A DNA stretch of 18,314 nucleotides from Actinomycetota bacterium (GTDB lineage Bacteria > Actinomycetota > Thermoleophilia > Solirubrobacterales > Thermoleophilaceae), in the NCBI GenBank assembly GCA_005883295.1, contig VAWV01000152.1:1-18314 (forward strand), written 5' to 3'. The notes below the pieces were generated by a model, which saw nothing but the letters and a program-made list of their open reading frames with translations, had not been told where the DNA came from and did not search any database. Shown in pieces: positions 1 through 8,119 of this stretch (position 1 is its first letter; the number at the start of each line of letters is the position of its first letter). The translations under genes were made by a program, and so were the position numbers.

Positions 1-105
1 AACGTGGGCGACGCCCAGGAGCGGCGGCGCCAGCGCCGGGCAAGCGAAGAGGGCGAGGGTGAGTCCGCCGCCGACGAGCGCGACGAAGAGGGCGGAGGCG
101 ACTGA
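1..105 (+). CDS. 3' end of an upstream gene, probably 2-oxo acid dehydrogenase E1-alpha (partial)
   Basis: An open frame enters from the left edge and ends at TGA 103-105, giving the last 34 residues of a protein. They are almost all Glu, Asp, Arg, Gly and Ala, so this is a charged, probably disordered tail with no domain to recognise. The E1-beta gene starts 6 bases later on the same strand. E1-alpha usually precedes E1-beta, as it does in the second dehydrogenase operon of this window, so E1-alpha of the same complex is the best guess. The identity rests only on position; the frame itself is clear. Confidence 0.5.
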   Translation, partial: NVGDAQERRRQRRASEEGEGESAADERDEEGGGD

Positions 106-111
106 CACCTG

Positions 112-1101
112 ATGCCCACGACGACGATGCGCTACCGCGAGGCGCTCAACCAGGCGCTGCGCGAGGAGATGCAGGACGACGAGAACGTCTTTCTGATGGG
201 CGAGGACATCTGGGTCTTCCAGGGAGCCTTCAAGGTCACCCAGGGGCTGCTCGAGGAGTTCGGCGAGAAGCGCGTCCGCGACACCCCGATCTCCGAGAAC
301 ACGATCGTCGGCGCGGGGATCGGCGCCGCGATGGCTGGGCTGCGACCCGTCGTGGAGCTGATGACGATCAGCTTCTCGCTACTCGCCCTCCACCAGACCG
401 TTAACTGCGCGGCGGCGATCCGCTACATGTTCGGCGGCCAGGTCAAGGTCCCGATGGTGATCCGGATGCCGCAGGGCGCCGGCCACCAGCTCGGCCCGAC
501 GCACTCCCACTCCCTGGAGGCCGTGTACCTGCACGTGCCCGGGCTGCTGGTGGCAGTGCCCACCACCGCCGCCGACGCCAAGGGCCTACTCAAGGCCGCC
601 ATCCTCGACGACAACCCGGTCATCTTCATCGAGCACGAGTCGCTGTACGGCCAGCGCGGCGAGGTCCCCGACAACGGCGGGCCGATGCGCTTCGGCGAGG
701 CCGCGGTGCGCCGCGAGGGCGACGACGTGACCCTCATCGGGATCTCCCGCATGGCGCTCACCGCGGAGAAGGCGGCCGAGGAGCTGGCTGCCGACCATGA
801 GGTGGAGGCCGAGGTGATCGACCCGCGCACCCTGCGACCGCTCGACCTCGACACGATCCTCGAGTCGGTCCGCAAGACCAACCGCGCGGTGGTGGTCGAG
901 GAGGGCTGGCCCCACGGTGGGGTGGGCGCGAACCTGGCGGCGCTGATCCAGGAGCAGGCCTTCGACTACCTCGACGCTCCGGTCGGCAGGGTTACCGGCG
1001 CCGACGTGCCGATGCCCTACTCGAAGCCGCTCGAGCAGGCCGCGTTCCCGCATCCCGAGCACGTGGTGCAGGCCGCGCTGGCCACCTTCCGCGACGTCTG
1101 A
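112..1101 (+). CDS. pdhB: Pyruvate dehydrogenase E1 component, beta subunit
   Basis: A 329-residue protein, normal length for E1-beta, which with E1-alpha binds thiamine diphosphate, decarboxylates a 2-oxo acid and acylates lipoyl-E2. Visible family features are LMGEDI near residue 28, DTPISENTIVG near 58-68, and the GPTHSHSLEA segment carrying the His-Ser pair of the active-site loop. The C-terminal transketolase-like domain has EAEVIDPRTLRPLD and VVVEEGW. The stretch GAGHQLGP plus the HS loop resembles plastid/cyanobacterial PdhB more than branched-chain E1-beta, so pyruvate is the likely substrate. ATG 112 is used; ATG 127 is an in-frame alternative that aligns almost as well with the paralogue at 9186. 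The stop shares one base with the E2 start (TGATG). It differs clearly in sequence from the second E1-beta and is not a recent duplicate. Confidence 0.9.
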   Translation: MPTTTMRYREALNQALREEMQDDENVFLMGEDIWVFQGAFKVTQGLLEEFGEKRVRDTPISENTIVGAGIGAAMAGLRPVVELMTISFSLLALHQTVNCAAAIRYMFGGQVKVPMVIRMPQGAGHQLGPTHSHSLEAVYLHVPGLLVAVPTTAADAKGLLKAAILDDNPVIFIEHESLYGQRGEVPDNGGPMRFGEAAVRREGDDVTLIGISRMALTAEKAAEELAADHEVEAEVIDPRTLRPLDLDTILESVRKTNRAVVVEEGWPHGGVGANLAALIQEQAFDYLDAPVGRVTGADVPMPYSKPLEQAAFPHPEHVVQAALATFRDV

Positions 1102-2372
1102 TGGCCACCGACGTGACCATGCCGCGCCTCTCCGACTCGATGGAGGAGGGCACGATTCTCAACTGGATCGTGGAGGAGGGCGCCGAGGTGAAGCGCGGCG
1201 AGCCGCTCGTGGAGATCGAGACCGACAAGGCCAACATGACCTACGAGTCCGACACCGACGGGACCCTGATCGAGATCGTCGCGAAGGAGGGCGACACGCT
1301 GCCGATCGGCGAGGTGATCGCCCGGATCGGCGAGGCCGGGGAGAAGCCCTCCGGCGATCGGGATGCTCCGGACAAGGCCGCCGAGGCGGAGTCGAAGGCC
1401 GAGGAGGCCAAGACCAAGGCGGCCGAGGCCGAGCGCGCGCTGGGCGGGGACGCTGCCGAACGGGACGCAGCCGGGGGGAACGGCGCCGGCGAGCGGGTCA
1501 AGGCTTCGCCGGTGGCTCGCCGGATGGCCAGGGACATGGGGGTGGAGCTCGCGCAGCTCGAAGGCTCCGGTCCCGGCGGGCGGATCGTGAAGGCGGACGT
1601 GGAGGCCGCGGCGAAGGGGGACGGCGGCGCGCCGGCGGAGACCGCGGCGCCGAAGGAGGAGCGCAAGACGGTCGAGGTGGGGGCCAAGGGAGAGGTGGAG
1701 ACCAAGGAGCTCACCCGGATCCAGCGGACGGTCTCGCGGCGGATGGCCGAGTCGAAGGCCACCGCGCCGGACTACGCACTTCACATGGAGGTCGACATGA
1801 CCCTGTGCGTGGAGCTGCGCCGCCGCCTCAAGGAGGTCGAAGATCCGGCGCCGTCATTCAACGACATGATCGTGAAGGCCTGCGCGAACGCGCTGCGAGA
1901 GCACCCGCGCGTGAACGGCGCGTACCGGGATGGGCGCTTCGAGCTGTACTCGGCCGTGAACGTGGGGATCGCGGTGGCCGCGCAGGACGCACTAGTTGTG
2001 CCCACCATCCACGACGCGGACAAGAAGTCGCTGGGCGAGATCGCCCGCCAGGCGCGCGAGCTGATCGCCAAGGTGCGCGAGGGCAAGATCACGCCGCCGG
2101 AGGTCTCGGGCGGCACGTTCACGGTCTCCAACCTGGGCATGTACGGCGTCGACTACTTCACGGCCATCATCAACCCGCCCCAGGCCGCATTACTCACCGT
2201 CGGCTCGCTCAAGAAGCGCCCGGCCGTCGACGACGGCGGCCGCATCGTGCCCCGCGACCAGATGACGCTGTCGCTCGTGTGCGACCACCGCATCCTGTAC
2301 GGGGCGGACGGCGCGCAGTTCCTGGCGCGGGTGCGGGAGCTGCTCGAGCAGCCGCTCGCGCTGGCGCTGTAG
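1101..2372 (+). CDS. pdhC: Dihydrolipoamide acetyltransferase (E2) of the first dehydrogenase complex
   Basis: A 423-residue E2 that carries the lipoyl arm and transfers the acyl group to CoA. Order of parts: one lipoyl domain at about 1-78 with the acceptor lysine K43 in TDKAN; a linker at about 82-132 rich in Ala, Glu and Lys; an E1/E3-binding domain at about 133-170 (ASPVARRMA, then GPGGRIVKADVE); and the catalytic domain from about 200. The active-site motif near the C terminus is DHRILYG, with H396 and Y400 where most E2 proteins have Asp (HRxxDG). From family knowledge HRxxYG is found in plastid and cyanobacterial E2, which agrees with the E1-beta next to it. The linker is charged and helix-prone, unlike the usual Ala-Pro linker. 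Translation is coupled to E1-beta by TGATG. A perfect hairpin follows the stop. Confidence 0.92.
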   Translation: MATDVTMPRLSDSMEEGTILNWIVEEGAEVKRGEPLVEIETDKANMTYESDTDGTLIEIVAKEGDTLPIGEVIARIGEAGEKPSGDRDAPDKAAEAESKAEEAKTKAAEAERALGGDAAERDAAGGNGAGERVKASPVARRMARDMGVELAQLEGSGPGGRIVKADVEAAAKGDGGAPAETAAPKEERKTVEVGAKGEVETKELTRIQRTVSRRMAESKATAPDYALHMEVDMTLCVELRRRLKEVEDPAPSFNDMIVKACANALREHPRVNGAYRDGRFELYSAVNVGIAVAAQDALVVPTIHDADKKSLGEIARQARELIAKVREGKITPPEVSGGTFTVSNLGMYGVDYFTAIINPPQAALLTVGSLKKRPAVDDGGRIVPRDQMTLSLVCDHRILYGADGAQFLARVRELLEQPLALAL

Positions 2373-2375
2373 CCG

Positions 2376-2909
2376 CTAGAGCGCCCCGCCGGCCACCGGC
2401 GGGGCGGTCGGGTCGCCGCCCTTGTCGCCGCGGCCCTCGCGCGCCAGGTAGTCCTCGGCGAGGAGCGGCTGGTCCTTGGCACGGTAGACCACGTCGTGTA
2501 GCGCAGACATCGAGGCCACCTCCTCGACCTGCTCCTTCACGAACCACTGCACGAACTGCTCGCTCGCGTAGTCGCCGTCCTCGCGGGCGATCTTCATGAG
2601 GTGGAAGATCTCATCCCCCACACGGCGCTCCTGCTCGAGCGCGAGCGCGACCGGCGCGACGCAGTCGAGGAAGTCGTGCTGCGGGGCCTCGATCCCCGGG
2701 ACCTCCACGCGGGCGTCCACGTCCAGCAGGTAGCGCACCATCATCAGCGCGTGGTTGCGCTCCTCGAGCGATTGCGCGTAGAAGAACGCGGCCAGGCGGG
2801 GAAGGGTCTGCGCGTCGTAGTCCACCCCGATCGCGATGTACTGCTGCGCGGCGGCGAACTCGTTCGCGATCTGCTCGTTGAGCGCGGCTACGAAGCGATC
2901 CGACGGCAC
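2376..2909 (-). CDS. Non-haem bacterial ferritin (FtnA-like)
   Basis: A 177-residue four-helix iron-storage protein that oxidises Fe(II) and stores it as a mineral in the cytoplasm. Starting at GTG 2909, the ligands fall at exactly the numbers known for E. coli FtnA: E17 with Y24, E50 with H53 (EERNH), E94, and Q127. The third-site glutamates E49, E126, E129 and E130 are present too (KEQVEE). This match fixes the start: the longer reading opens at TTG 2963, adds 18 residues and overlaps the upstream gene. Residue 52 is Asn, not the haem-ligand Met of bacterioferritin. The gene starts 13 bases after the enolase-superfamily gene, so the two are probably cotranscribed. Its stop lies 3 bases from the convergent E2 stop. 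No strong Shine-Dalgarno sequence was seen before GTG 2909. Confidence 0.88.
   Translation of the reverse strand: MPSDRFVAALNEQIANEFAAAQQYIAIGVDYDAQTLPRLAAFFYAQSLEERNHALMMVRYLLDVDARVEVPGIEAPQHDFLDCVAPVALALEQERRVGDEIFHLMKIAREDGDYASEQFVQWFVKEQVEEVASMSALHDVVYRAKDQPLLAEDYLAREGRGDKGGDPTAPPVAGGAL
2382..2406. terminator. Perfect 11-bp hairpin between convergent genes, possible terminator
   Basis: Bases 2382-2392 and 2396-2406 are exact reverse complements around a 3-base loop. The hairpin begins 10 bases after the E2 stop and lies inside the last codons of the ferritin gene on the other strand. No T-run follows on either strand, so it is not a textbook intrinsic terminator; GC-rich actinobacteria often use such hairpins. 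The ferritin C-terminal Pro/Gly/Ala residues are simply the coding consequence of this structure. Confidence 0.45.
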
Positions 2910-2922
2910 GGCCCGGAAGCTA

Positions 2923-3996
2923 TCAACCGCCCGCCGAGTCCCACCGGAAGCCGGCCGGCTCAATCGCCGGTTCCAGCGGGCTGACGGGGAGGCCGGGCGG
3001 CGGCTCGGCCAGGTTGTAGTTGGACGGGGCCACGTCGTTCGGGGTGTCCGGGTGGAACAGCGAGGCCAGGTACTGGATGTGGCCGCGGCCCGGGCCCAGC
3101 TCGAACTGGCCGCCGCCGTACGCTCGGATCCCGTTCTCGCGGCAATAGTCGTAGGCGGCGAACAGCTCGCGCAGAGGCCCGAAGCGCGACGGCTTGATGT
3201 TGATCATGCGCGGCCGCCACGGGCGCGATTCGATGTCGGCGATCGAGTGGATCGGCGCGTCCCAGGTGACCCGGTCGGCGACTGGATCCAGCACCGGCTT
3301 CGTCTGGTCGTTGACGTCCGGATCCTCGAGCCAAGCATCGGGGAAGCGCTCAATCAGCAGCCTGTAGAGCTCAGGATCCGTCTCGACGTCGACCGGCGTG
3401 CCTGAGTACTGCCCCTTGAGGTCCAGGGAATCCACCGCCCCGGTCGCGACCAGCTCGCCCACGAGCTCGGGCGTCCAGCTGTTGGTGGGATCGAGCTTGA
3501 ACCGCGTGGTCGGGTAACTCTCGAGCATCCGCTGGACCCGGTCCGCGCGGTCGGGCGTCGGGTCGTCGAAGGCCGACAGCCGCATCGAGACGACGAAGTT
3601 GACGGGGCGGGGATCGAGGCCGAGGTGCCCGGCGAGGGAGCTGCCTGCCTGGCGAAGCGCGAGGTCGAGCGCCGCCGACTCGAAGGCCCAGCGGCGGTAG
3701 TTCTGCGACACGTCGCGAACCGGGGGAGAGGGCCACAGCGAAGCCTGCTCGAGCCGCTCCGAGAAGGACCCGACCGTGAAAGAGCCGACCAGATCCGGGG
3801 GGCCGGCGTCCTGGAGCGCGATGTGATCGAGCGCGTCGTAGGTCACGTCCTCGCCGACCCCCTCGTGCCCCTGCCCGCTGAGCTTGATGAGGGTCGTCTT
3901 GCGGACGAACTCCTTGGTGACGGCTAGCTCGAGGCCCTCGAGCTCGACGTGCTCGATCTCGATCGGCAGCTCCGCGATCCGGTCGTAGGTCGCCAC
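2923..3996 (-). CDS. Enolase-superfamily (mandelate racemase/muconate lactonizing type) enzyme
   Basis: A 357-residue protein with the two-part enolase-superfamily layout: an N-terminal capping domain to about residue 125 and a (beta/alpha)-barrel to the end. Candidate catalytic and metal-binding residues in barrel order are K167 (FKLD), D192 (SLDLKG), E224 (WLEDP), D246 (VTWD) and K268 (NIKPS). These enzymes abstract a proton next to a carboxylate with Mg2+ bound by three acids. The usual KxK on the second strand reads K-L-D here, so the lysine pair is incomplete and the reaction cannot be assigned. The GTG at 3996 starts the family-like N terminus; a longer frame continuing to 5451 is only the antisense of the aminotransferase gene. 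It is divergent from the aminotransferase operon (45 bases between starts) and is followed by ferritin. Substrate unknown; superfamily assignment fairly secure. Confidence 0.75.
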   Translation of the reverse strand: MATYDRIAELPIEIEHVELEGLELAVTKEFVRKTTLIKLSGQGHEGVGEDVTYDALDHIALQDAGPPDLVGSFTVGSFSERLEQASLWPSPPVRDVSQNYRRWAFESAALDLALRQAGSSLAGHLGLDPRPVNFVVSMRLSAFDDPTPDRADRVQRMLESYPTTRFKLDPTNSWTPELVGELVATGAVDSLDLKGQYSGTPVDVETDPELYRLLIERFPDAWLEDPDVNDQTKPVLDPVADRVTWDAPIHSIADIESRPWRPRMINIKPSRFGPLRELFAAYDYCRENGIRAYGGGQFELGPGRGHIQYLASLFHPDTPNDVAPSNYNLAEPPPGLPVSPLEPAIEPAGFRWDSAGG

Positions 3997-4041
3997 GGCC
4001 CGCCAGCCTATCCAGGGCGGAGTAGGGTGAATACGAGCGCG
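3997..4041. promoter_or_regulatory. Short divergent promoter region
   Basis: Only 45 bases separate the GTG of the enolase-superfamily gene from the ATG of the aminotransferase, so both promoters must lie here or overlap the genes. TANNNT-type -10 candidates are TAGGGT at 4023-4028 for the + strand and TAGGCT on the - strand (4005-4010 as AGCCTA). Both lie close to their start codons (13 and 8 bases), implying very short or absent leaders. No convincing -35 box was found, so the exact boxes are tentative. Confidence 0.35.
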
Positions 4042-5432
<1,391 letters not shown>

Positions 5433-5436
<4 letters not shown>

Positions 5437-6569
5437 AGGTCGGCGTCCCAACCGAGGTAAAGGCGGACGAGTACCGCGTCGCGATCACGCCCGCGGGCGT
5501 GCGCGAGCTCGCGGTCCACGGCCACGAGACGATCATCCAGTCCGGCGCCGGCGACGGCAGCCTGATCTCCGACGAAGAGTACGCGGCACAGGGCGCGACC
5601 ATCGTGCCCGAAGCGCGGGATGTCTTCGAGCGGGCCGAGCTTGTGCTGAAGGTGAAGGAGCCGCAGGCGGAGGAGGTCGCCATGCTGGGCGAGGGGCAGA
5701 GCCTCTTCGCCTACCTCCACCTCGCGCCCAACCCGGAGCTTGCATCGGCGCTGTGCGACTCCGGCGCGACGTGCATCGCCTACGAGACGGTCGTGGACGG
5801 GCAGGGGCGGCTGCCGCTGCTCGCCCCGATGAGCGAGGTGGCGGGCAAGATCGCGACCCAGGCCGGCGCCTTCATGCTGGAGCGGCCGCTGGGTGGCCGG
5901 GGCGTGCTGCTCGGCGGCGTGCCCGGCGTGGCCTCGGCCACCGTTGTGGTCATCGGGGGCGGCGTCGTGGGCATGAACGCCGCCTTCATCGCGATCGGGA
6001 TGGAGGCCGAGGTCTTCGTGCTCGACCGCTCGGTCGACCAGCTGCGCGGGCTCGACATCGCGCTGGGCGGCCGCGCCAACACGGTCTTCTCGTCGATCCT
6101 CGCGATCGAGGAGCTCCTGCCGCGTGCGGACCTGGTGATCGGCGCCGTGCTGGTGCAGGGCGCGCGCACCCCGCGCCTGGTCACGCGCGAGCAGCTCGGG
6201 TTGATGAAGCGCCGCGCGGTCCTCGTCGACGTATCGATCGACCAGGGCGGCTGCTTCGAGACCTCGCGGCCGACCACGCACTCCGACCCCACGTACGAGG
6301 TGGACGGGGTCACGCACTACTGCGTGACCAACATGCCCGGCGCGGTCCCGATCACGTCGACCTTCGCGCTCACCAACGCGACGCTGCCGTACGTTCTCGA
6401 GCTTGCGGGCAAGGGTGTCAGGGAGGCACTGACCATCGACCCCGGCCTGCGCGCCGGAGTGAACGTGGCGGGTGGGAGGATCACCCATCCCGGAGTGGCG
6501 GAGGGAGTGGACATGGAGCTGGCAACGGTGGAGGAGGCGCTCGGCAGCCCGGCGCCGCGCGCGGCCTGA
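5433..6569 (+). CDS. ald: Alanine dehydrogenase
   Basis: A 378-residue NAD-dependent enzyme interconverting L-alanine and pyruvate plus ammonia. The residues known for the family (Mycobacterium tuberculosis numbering) fall at the same positions: R15 and K75 (KVKEPQ) for substrate, catalytic H96 (YLHLAPN) and D270 (SIDQGGC), with the Rossmann motif GGGVVG at 175-180 and D198 after it for NAD ribose. The start is TTG 5433, overlapping the aminotransferase stop by four bases; the exact residue numbering supports this unusual start. The next gene starts within its stop (TGATG). With the aminotransferase it can recycle pyruvate: alanine formed by transamination is oxidatively deaminated, releasing ammonia and NADH. 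No frame or motif defect was seen. Confidence 0.95.
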
Positions 6570-7345
6570 TGGGGCGTCTCGACGAGGTCGACCTGAGCCT
6601 CAAGCTGGGGCGCAAGGAGCAGGACGACCGCCTGGCGGCGGCGCAGGAGCGCCTGAGCGCGCTGCGCCTCCAGCTGGGCGGGCTGATCGGCGACGGCCGC
6701 CTCGGGCCGCCCGTGTGCATGCTGTTCGAAGGCTGGGACGCGTCCGGCAAGGGCGGGGCGATCAAGCGCCTCACGGCCCAGCTGGACCACCGCCACGTGC
6801 GGGTCGCCTCGTTCTCGGCGCCGACCCACGACGAGAAGCGTCATCACTTCTTCTGGCGCTTCGGCCCGGCCCTGCCGGGATGGGGCGGCGTGGCGGTGCT
6901 GGACCGCACCTGGTACGGGCGCGTACTGGTCGAGCGGGTGGAGGGCTTCGCCAGCGAGGAGCAGTGGCGGCGCGCGTACGACGAGATCGTGGGGCTCGAG
7001 CGCACGCTGGCCCTGGAGGGCATGGTCATCATGAAGTTCTGGCTGCACATCTCGCCGGAGGAGCAGCTCCGCCGCTTCAAGCGCCGCGAGAACGACCCGC
7101 TCAAGCGCTGGAAGCTGACCGATGAGGACTGGCGGAACCGGGAGAAGCGCCCGCAGTACGAGCAGGCCATCGAGGAGATGCTCGAGCGCACGGACACCGA
7201 CCACGCTCCCTGGCACCTGGTTCCCGCGGAGTCGAAGCGCTACGCGCGCGTGTTCGTGGTCGAGACCGCGATCGCGGAGATCGAGAGGGGCATGCGGGCA
7301 CGCGGCTTCGACCCGATCGACCAGGGCGCGCTGGCGCGGGCCTAG
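6569..7345 (+). CDS. Polyphosphate kinase 2 (PPK2) family protein
   Basis: A 258-residue single-domain PPK2 with a P-loop kinase fold. Walker A is GWDASGKGG at 55-63, the Walker B-like DRTWYGR is at 112-118, and the arginine/lysine-rich lid runs from about 168 to 193 (RRFKRRENDPLKRWKLTDED). PPK2 enzymes transfer phosphate between inorganic polyphosphate and nucleotides; whether this one prefers AMP, ADP or GDP cannot be told by eye. The ATG at 6569 overlaps the alanine dehydrogenase stop (TGATG), so it is the third cistron of that operon; a longer upstream frame is a shadow of ald. Its TAG stop shares bases with the stop of the convergent membrane-protein gene. The link to amino-group metabolism is not obvious and may reflect energy coupling or simple packing. 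Confidence 0.9.
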   Translation: MGRLDEVDLSLKLGRKEQDDRLAAAQERLSALRLQLGGLIGDGRLGPPVCMLFEGWDASGKGGAIKRLTAQLDHRHVRVASFSAPTHDEKRHHFFWRFGPALPGWGGVAVLDRTWYGRVLVERVEGFASEEQWRRAYDEIVGLERTLALEGMVIMKFWLHISPEEQLRRFKRRENDPLKRWKLTDEDWRNREKRPQYEQAIEEMLERTDTDHAPWHLVPAESKRYARVFVVETAIAEIERGMRARGFDPIDQGALARA

Positions 7346-7950
7346 GGTCCGCCCATCGGCTCCGGCTTGTTCGGCTCCGTGCTCGGGTCGCGGACCACCT
7401 GCGGCGGCTTCTTCTTCGTGTCCACGAACAGGCACAGGAAACGCCGCCGGGCGTCGTCGGCGATGCAGGTCCTGAAGTAGCCCGGGCCCAGCTTCGCCGT
7501 GTTGGCCGTCTCGAGGTTGCGCCTGTAGGTGGCGGCCCCGTATCGGCTCACCCAGTTCTCCACCGCGTGGGCGTTCGCCGTCGTCGCGTTCGTCTCGGAC
7601 ACGATCAGGTGGTGCGTGGCTATCCCCGAGGCGGCCAGGCCGACAGCTCCGACCGCCAGCAGTGCGATCCCACCGCGGTCGATCACGACCTCAAGGTGGG
7701 AGTCCTCGACCCCCTGCGCCGCCCGCTGCCGCGCCCCGAAGCGAGCGATCAGATCCGCCGCCACGAGCAACGCGATGTTGCCGAACGACGCCAGGATCAG
7801 CGACACGGGCAGGTTGAAGCGCACGCCCGTGCCGAGCGTGTGGAGCAGGATCCCGTCCACCACGGTGAAGAACGCGAACGCGGGCCAGCGCCAGGCTCCG
7901 AGCAGCCGCCAGCGCAGGCGCCGCGTCCAGAAGCGCTCGGCAGTTGACAC
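7342..7950 (-). CDS. Hypothetical membrane protein with three helices and an exported C-terminal domain
   Basis: A 202-residue protein I do not recognise. An arginine-rich N terminus (RRLRWRLLGAWRW) precedes three hydrophobic helices at about 22-39, 47-69 and 93-111. By the positive-inside rule the basic segment at 70-77 (RFGARQRA) is cytoplasmic, which puts the C-terminal 90 residues outside. That part has two cysteines, C162 and C173, which could form a disulfide, and ends in a Lys/Pro-rich tail. Start is GTG 7950, preceded on the - strand by TAACCT six bases upstream, as expected for a leaderless mRNA. It is alone in its orientation: divergent from the second dehydrogenase operon and convergent with PPK2, whose stop it overlaps. 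Confidence 0.7.
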   Translation of the reverse strand: MSTAERFWTRRLRWRLLGAWRWPAFAFFTVVDGILLHTLGTGVRFNLPVSLILASFGNIALLVAADLIARFGARQRAAQGVEDSHLEVVIDRGGIALLAVGAVGLAASGIATHHLIVSETNATTANAHAVENWVSRYGAATYRRNLETANTAKLGPGYFRTCIADDARRRFLCLFVDTKKKPPQVVRDPSTEPNKPEPMGGP

Positions 7951-7956
7951 CCGGTC

Positions 7957-7962
7957 AGGTTA
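7957..7962 (-). promoter_or_regulatory. Candidate -10 box for the membrane-protein gene
   Basis: Read on the - strand the hexamer is TAACCT, a TANNNT match ending six bases before GTG 7950. That spacing would place the transcript start at or next to the start codon, a leaderless arrangement common in actinobacteria. No clear -35 element is visible. Confidence 0.35.
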
Positions 7963-8007
7963 GGTCCTTAAGGGCCTCGAACCTCTGTCCAGGGCCTGCC
8001 GCCGCCC

Positions 8008-8022
8008 GGTACCGGCGGTACC
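8008..8022. promoter_or_regulatory. 15-bp palindrome overlapping a -10-like box, candidate operator
   Basis: GGTACCG and CGGTACC flank a central G at 8015, a perfect odd-centred palindrome. TACCAT at 8019-8024 fits the TANNNT -10 pattern on the + strand and overlaps its right arm, so a dimeric protein bound here would cover the promoter of the dehydrogenase-lipoate operon. A start near 8031 would give a leader of about 90 bases. Confidence 0.4.
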
Positions 8023-8033
8023 ATGGACTCGAG

Positions 8034-8099
8034 GCGCGCCACGCGGAGACCCCGTACGGCGCGCGGACGCACATCGACCGTGCGCGGAGACCCCGACGC
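8034..8099 (+). repeat. Leader with a 13-bp direct repeat and hairpins
   Basis: CGCGGAGACCCCG occurs at 8042-8054 and 8083-8095, spaced 41 bases, about four helical turns. Each copy can fold into a small CGG/CCG stem with an identical AGACC loop (8044-8054 and 8085-8095), and the first lies inside a larger 7-bp stem formed by 8034-8040 and 8058-8064. The segment lies in the 169-base gap before E1-alpha and is not explained by coding. It could be a pair of protein sites in DNA or RNA, or a structured leader. Confidence 0.5.
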
Positions 8100-8108
8100 G
8101 GATCGAGA

Positions 8109-8114
8109 AGGGAG
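8109..8114 (+). promoter_or_regulatory. Ribosome binding site of E1-alpha
   Basis: AGGGAG lies five bases before ATG 8120 and fixes that start. The rest of the spacer is purine-rich. Confidence 0.7.
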
Positions 8115-8119
8115 AAGAG

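Noticed and set aside
2910..2963. TTG 2963 as ferritin start
   Set aside because: It overlaps the upstream gene by about 40 bases and shifts all iron ligands by 18 from the FtnA numbering that GTG 2909 reproduces exactly.
5753..6568. Upstream extension of the PPK2 frame
   Set aside because: It is Arg-rich shadow of alanine dehydrogenase; the PPK2 family N terminus starts at ATG 6569.
8023..8119. Upstream ORF (leader peptide) starting at ATG 8023
   Set aside because: It has no Shine-Dalgarno sequence, would begin at or before the predicted transcript start, and continues out of frame into E1-alpha without an early stop or a run of regulatory codons.
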